A stretch of 6,920 nucleotides of DNA, from assembly GCA_003510765.1 (NCBI GenBank), contig DOKV01000217.1, positions 1-6,920 on the forward strand. Direction: 5' to 3'. The DNA comes from Clostridiaceae bacterium. Lineage in GTDB: Bacteria; Bacillota; Clostridia; Clostridiales; Clostridiaceae. Within the stretch, counting starts at the first letter, position 1. Every line of letters begins with the position of its first letter. The position numbers were made by a program, and so were the translations under genes. A model generated the notes under the pieces. The model did not search any database. It was not told the DNA's origin and worked only from the letters and a program-made list of their open reading frames with translations. Below are positions 5,974 through 6,920 of this stretch, one piece after another.

Positions 5974-6002
5974 AGAATATCATGGATGGCCAAAATAGTC
6001 AA
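5974..6002 (-). promoter_or_regulatory. Sigma-A-type promoter of tetR (and probably the CDF gene)
   Basis: On the minus strand TTGACT (6002-5997) and TATTCT (5979-5974) are separated by exactly 17 bp. The predicted start is near 5967, directly beside the palindrome at 5949-5965. The leader to the TTG start is about 65 nt. Confidence 0.8.
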
Positions 6003-6036
6003 CCCTCAAGGGATTTGAGGTTTGAGCCCATTTGGC

Positions 6037-6069
6037 CCACCATTGAAAAACCATGAAATTCACTGGTGG
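6037..6069. repeat. Inverted repeat in the divergent tetR / DUF937 intergenic region
   Basis: CCACCATTGAA (6037-6047) and TTCACTGGTGG (6059-6069) pair at 10 of 11 positions around an 11-base spacer. No U-run follows on either strand, so it is not a terminator. It lies upstream of both divergent promoters and could bind a regulator. A smaller hairpin, CCTCAA/TTGAGG at 6004-6020, sits directly behind the tetR -35 box. Confidence 0.4.
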
Positions 6070-6105
6070 AATCTGTGGCGTGTCTCTTTGTTCAAGGATT
6101 CTTCA

Positions 6106-6134
6106 TTCTGGGAAGAGGCCCACTATGGTATACT
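6106..6134 (+). promoter_or_regulatory. Extended -10 promoter of the DUF937 gene
   Basis: TATACT (6129-6134) is preceded by TGG, giving an extended -10 element. The -35 region TTCTGG at 6106-6111, with 17-bp spacing, is weak, as is usual for extended -10 promoters. The start point near 6141 coincides with the ribosome binding site AAAGGAG, so the leader is very short. Confidence 0.6.
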
Positions 6135-6156
6135 TTAGAAAAAGGAGTGGAGTAAT

Positions 6157-6735
6157 ATGGATTTGACAAAGATCATTGGTAGCCTCATGGCCGATGGCAG
6201 TGCCTTGGAAGAAATGGCGAAAAAAGTAGGCGCTCATCCACAAGAGATTCAAAAAGCGGCAGGGGTGGGGATTCCTACCTTGGTGGCAGCGCTGAATAAA
6301 AATGCCCAAGATGAGAAAGAGAAGGCTTCTTTAAGCAAAGCCTTGGATGCTCACAGCAACGATCCTGTGGACAATGTGTCAGGATTTTTGAAAGGCGTAG
6401 ATCTGGCCGATGGACAAAAGATGCTGGGCCATATTCTGGGTAAAGACAAAGCCAAAGCGGAGACAAACATAGCGAAGAGTTCAGGGTTATCCAGCACTCA
6501 AGTGTCTTCACTACTCTCCATGTTGGCACCAGTGCTCATGGGCGCCCTTGGACAAAAGAAGAAAGAAGAGAACGTCCGAGAAGACAATCTCGCCCGTCTT
6601 ACGGGATCCTTGGGTGGGCTACTAAGTGGTAGCGCTTCTGGTGGACTTATGGATGTGGCCAAGAAGATGCTGGACAAAGATAAAGATGGCAGCGCTTTGG
6701 ATGATCTCCTGGGAGGATTCTTTAAAAAGAAGTAA
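6157..6735 (+). CDS. DUF937 family protein
   Basis: A 192-aa protein of the DUF937 family, whose function is not established. The family pattern is visible: MDLTKIIGSLM at the start, IQKAAGVGIPTLVAALNKNA at about 31-50, ADGQKMLGHILG at 84-95, LSSLLSMLAPVLMGALG-like helix at about 116-132, a Gly/Ser-rich stretch at 149-164, and a tail with DKDKDGSALDDLLGGFF at 173-189. The DxDxDG tail looks like part of a calcium loop but is typical of the family and lacks the last acidic ligand of an EF-hand. No signal peptide or membrane helix; it is probably cytoplasmic or envelope-associated from the inside. AAAGGAG nine bases before the ATG fixes the start. It has its own promoter and terminator and is divergent from tetR, so a functional link to the TetR-CDF pair is not required. 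Confidence 0.87.
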   Translation: MDLTKIIGSLMADGSALEEMAKKVGAHPQEIQKAAGVGIPTLVAALNKNAQDEKEKASLSKALDAHSNDPVDNVSGFLKGVDLADGQKMLGHILGKDKAKAETNIAKSSGLSSTQVSSLLSMLAPVLMGALGQKKKEENVREDNLARLTGSLGGLLSGSASGGLMDVAKKMLDKDKDGSALDDLLGGFFKKK

Positions 6736-6748
6736 AGGGGAAAGCTTT

Positions 6749-6774
6749 GAGGAAGCCGTGGCTTCCTTTCTTTT
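6749..6774 (+). terminator. Rho-independent terminator of the DUF937 gene
   Basis: AGGAAGC (6750-6756) and GCTTCCT (6761-6767) pair perfectly around CGTG, extended by a G-U pair, and are followed by TTTCTTTT. It begins 13 bases after the stop codon. Confidence 0.88.
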
Positions 6775-6785
6775 GGTTCTGGGGC

Positions 6786-6814
6786 TTTTTCTCCTGAAGA
6801 GTTCTCTATATAAT
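6786..6814 (+). promoter_or_regulatory. Possible promoter for a transcript leaving the window
   Basis: A perfect -10 box TATAAT (6809-6814) lies between the DUF937 terminator and the structured element. The -35 position (TTTTTC at 6786-6791, 17-bp spacing) is a poor match. The predicted start near 6821 coincides with the first base of the long hairpin. Confidence 0.4.
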
Positions 6815-6820
6815 TAGTTA

Positions 6821-6898
6821 GGAAACAATGATAATCGTGGCCAAAAGAAGAGCCATCTAGAACCTGACGGTACAGATGGCCCGATTATGATTTTTCCC
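6821..6898 (+). other. Long imperfect hairpin of unknown class, possible RNA leader or attenuator
   Basis: The outer arms 6821-6837 (GGAAACAATGATAATCG) and 6882-6898 (CGATTATGATTTTTCCC) pair at 14 of 17 positions, with seven uninterrupted pairs next to the inner part. Inside, GCCATCT (6852-6858) pairs perfectly with AGATGGC (6874-6880), and ACC/GGT (6862-6871) can close the loop over TGAC. A 14-nt purine-rich bulge (6838-6851) lies on the 5' side against one base on the 3' side. TTTTT at 6891-6895 follows the core helix, so a terminator or attenuator is possible, but the T-run itself can pair with the 5' end. The element matches no riboswitch consensus that I can recall. A 10-codon frame, MIIVAKRRAI at 6828-6860, lies inside it. 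Confidence 0.5.
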
Positions 6899-6920
6899 AT
6901 TGAACAAACATCGCGGAAAA

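Noticed and set aside
6715..6733. EF-hand calcium site in the DUF937 tail (residues 173-184)
   Set aside because: The DxDxDG start is present but position 12 is Leu instead of Glu/Asp, and this tail is the normal pattern of the family.
6626..6817. 63-codon plus-strand frame overlapping the end of the DUF937 gene
   Set aside because: It is an out-of-frame shadow that runs through the terminator hairpin; no ribosome binding site.

Overview
The window reads as chromosomal DNA of a low-to-moderate-GC Gram-positive bacterium, most likely a member of the Clostridia/Eubacteriales. This is inferred from strong AGGAGG-type ribosome binding sites, TTG starts, a PadR gene coupled to a HAAS-type membrane protein, a long (44-heptad-like) chemoreceptor, and hairpin-plus-U-run terminators after almost every unit. 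The genus cannot be told from the sequence.

Layout from left to right: bases 1-20 are the 3' end of a tRNA with encoded CCA, most like tRNA-Leu, followed at once by a terminator. After about 200 bp of AT-rich DNA, a clear sigma-A-type promoter drives an unrecognised 84-codon gene (384-638) whose leader carries a small hairpin. A second clear promoter, with a 23-bp interrupted palindrome set between its -35 and -10 boxes, drives a two-gene operon: a small PadR-family repressor (721-1074) and an overlapping six-helix membrane protein with a HAAS-like N-terminus (1065-2081), closed by a terminator. A gene-free stretch of about 375 bp with small palindromes and a 21-bp-phased repeat leads to a transmembrane methyl-accepting chemotaxis protein (2496-4190).

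A 44-nt perfect palindrome serves as terminator between the chemoreceptor and a convergent, minus-strand pair: a TetR-family regulator (5903-5334) and, 110-130 bp downstream, a cation-diffusion-facilitator transporter (to 4288) with non-standard metal-site residues. The TetR promoter is clear, and a 17-nt palindrome sits at its start point, which suggests autoregulation and possibly control of the transporter. Divergently, an extended -10 promoter drives a DUF937 protein (6157-6735) with its own terminator. The last 110 bases hold a consensus -10 box followed by a long imperfect hairpin of unknown class, which may be the leader of a gene beyond the window edge.

The genes are mostly independent short units, each with its own promoter and terminator: two one-component regulators (PadR, TetR) each next to a membrane protein they probably control, plus one chemoreceptor and one conserved protein of unknown function. 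I see no mobile element, CRISPR array, toxin-antitoxin pair or defence system. The most unusual items are the 3'-edge structured element, the altered CDF metal site, and the orphan 84-aa gene beside the tRNA.
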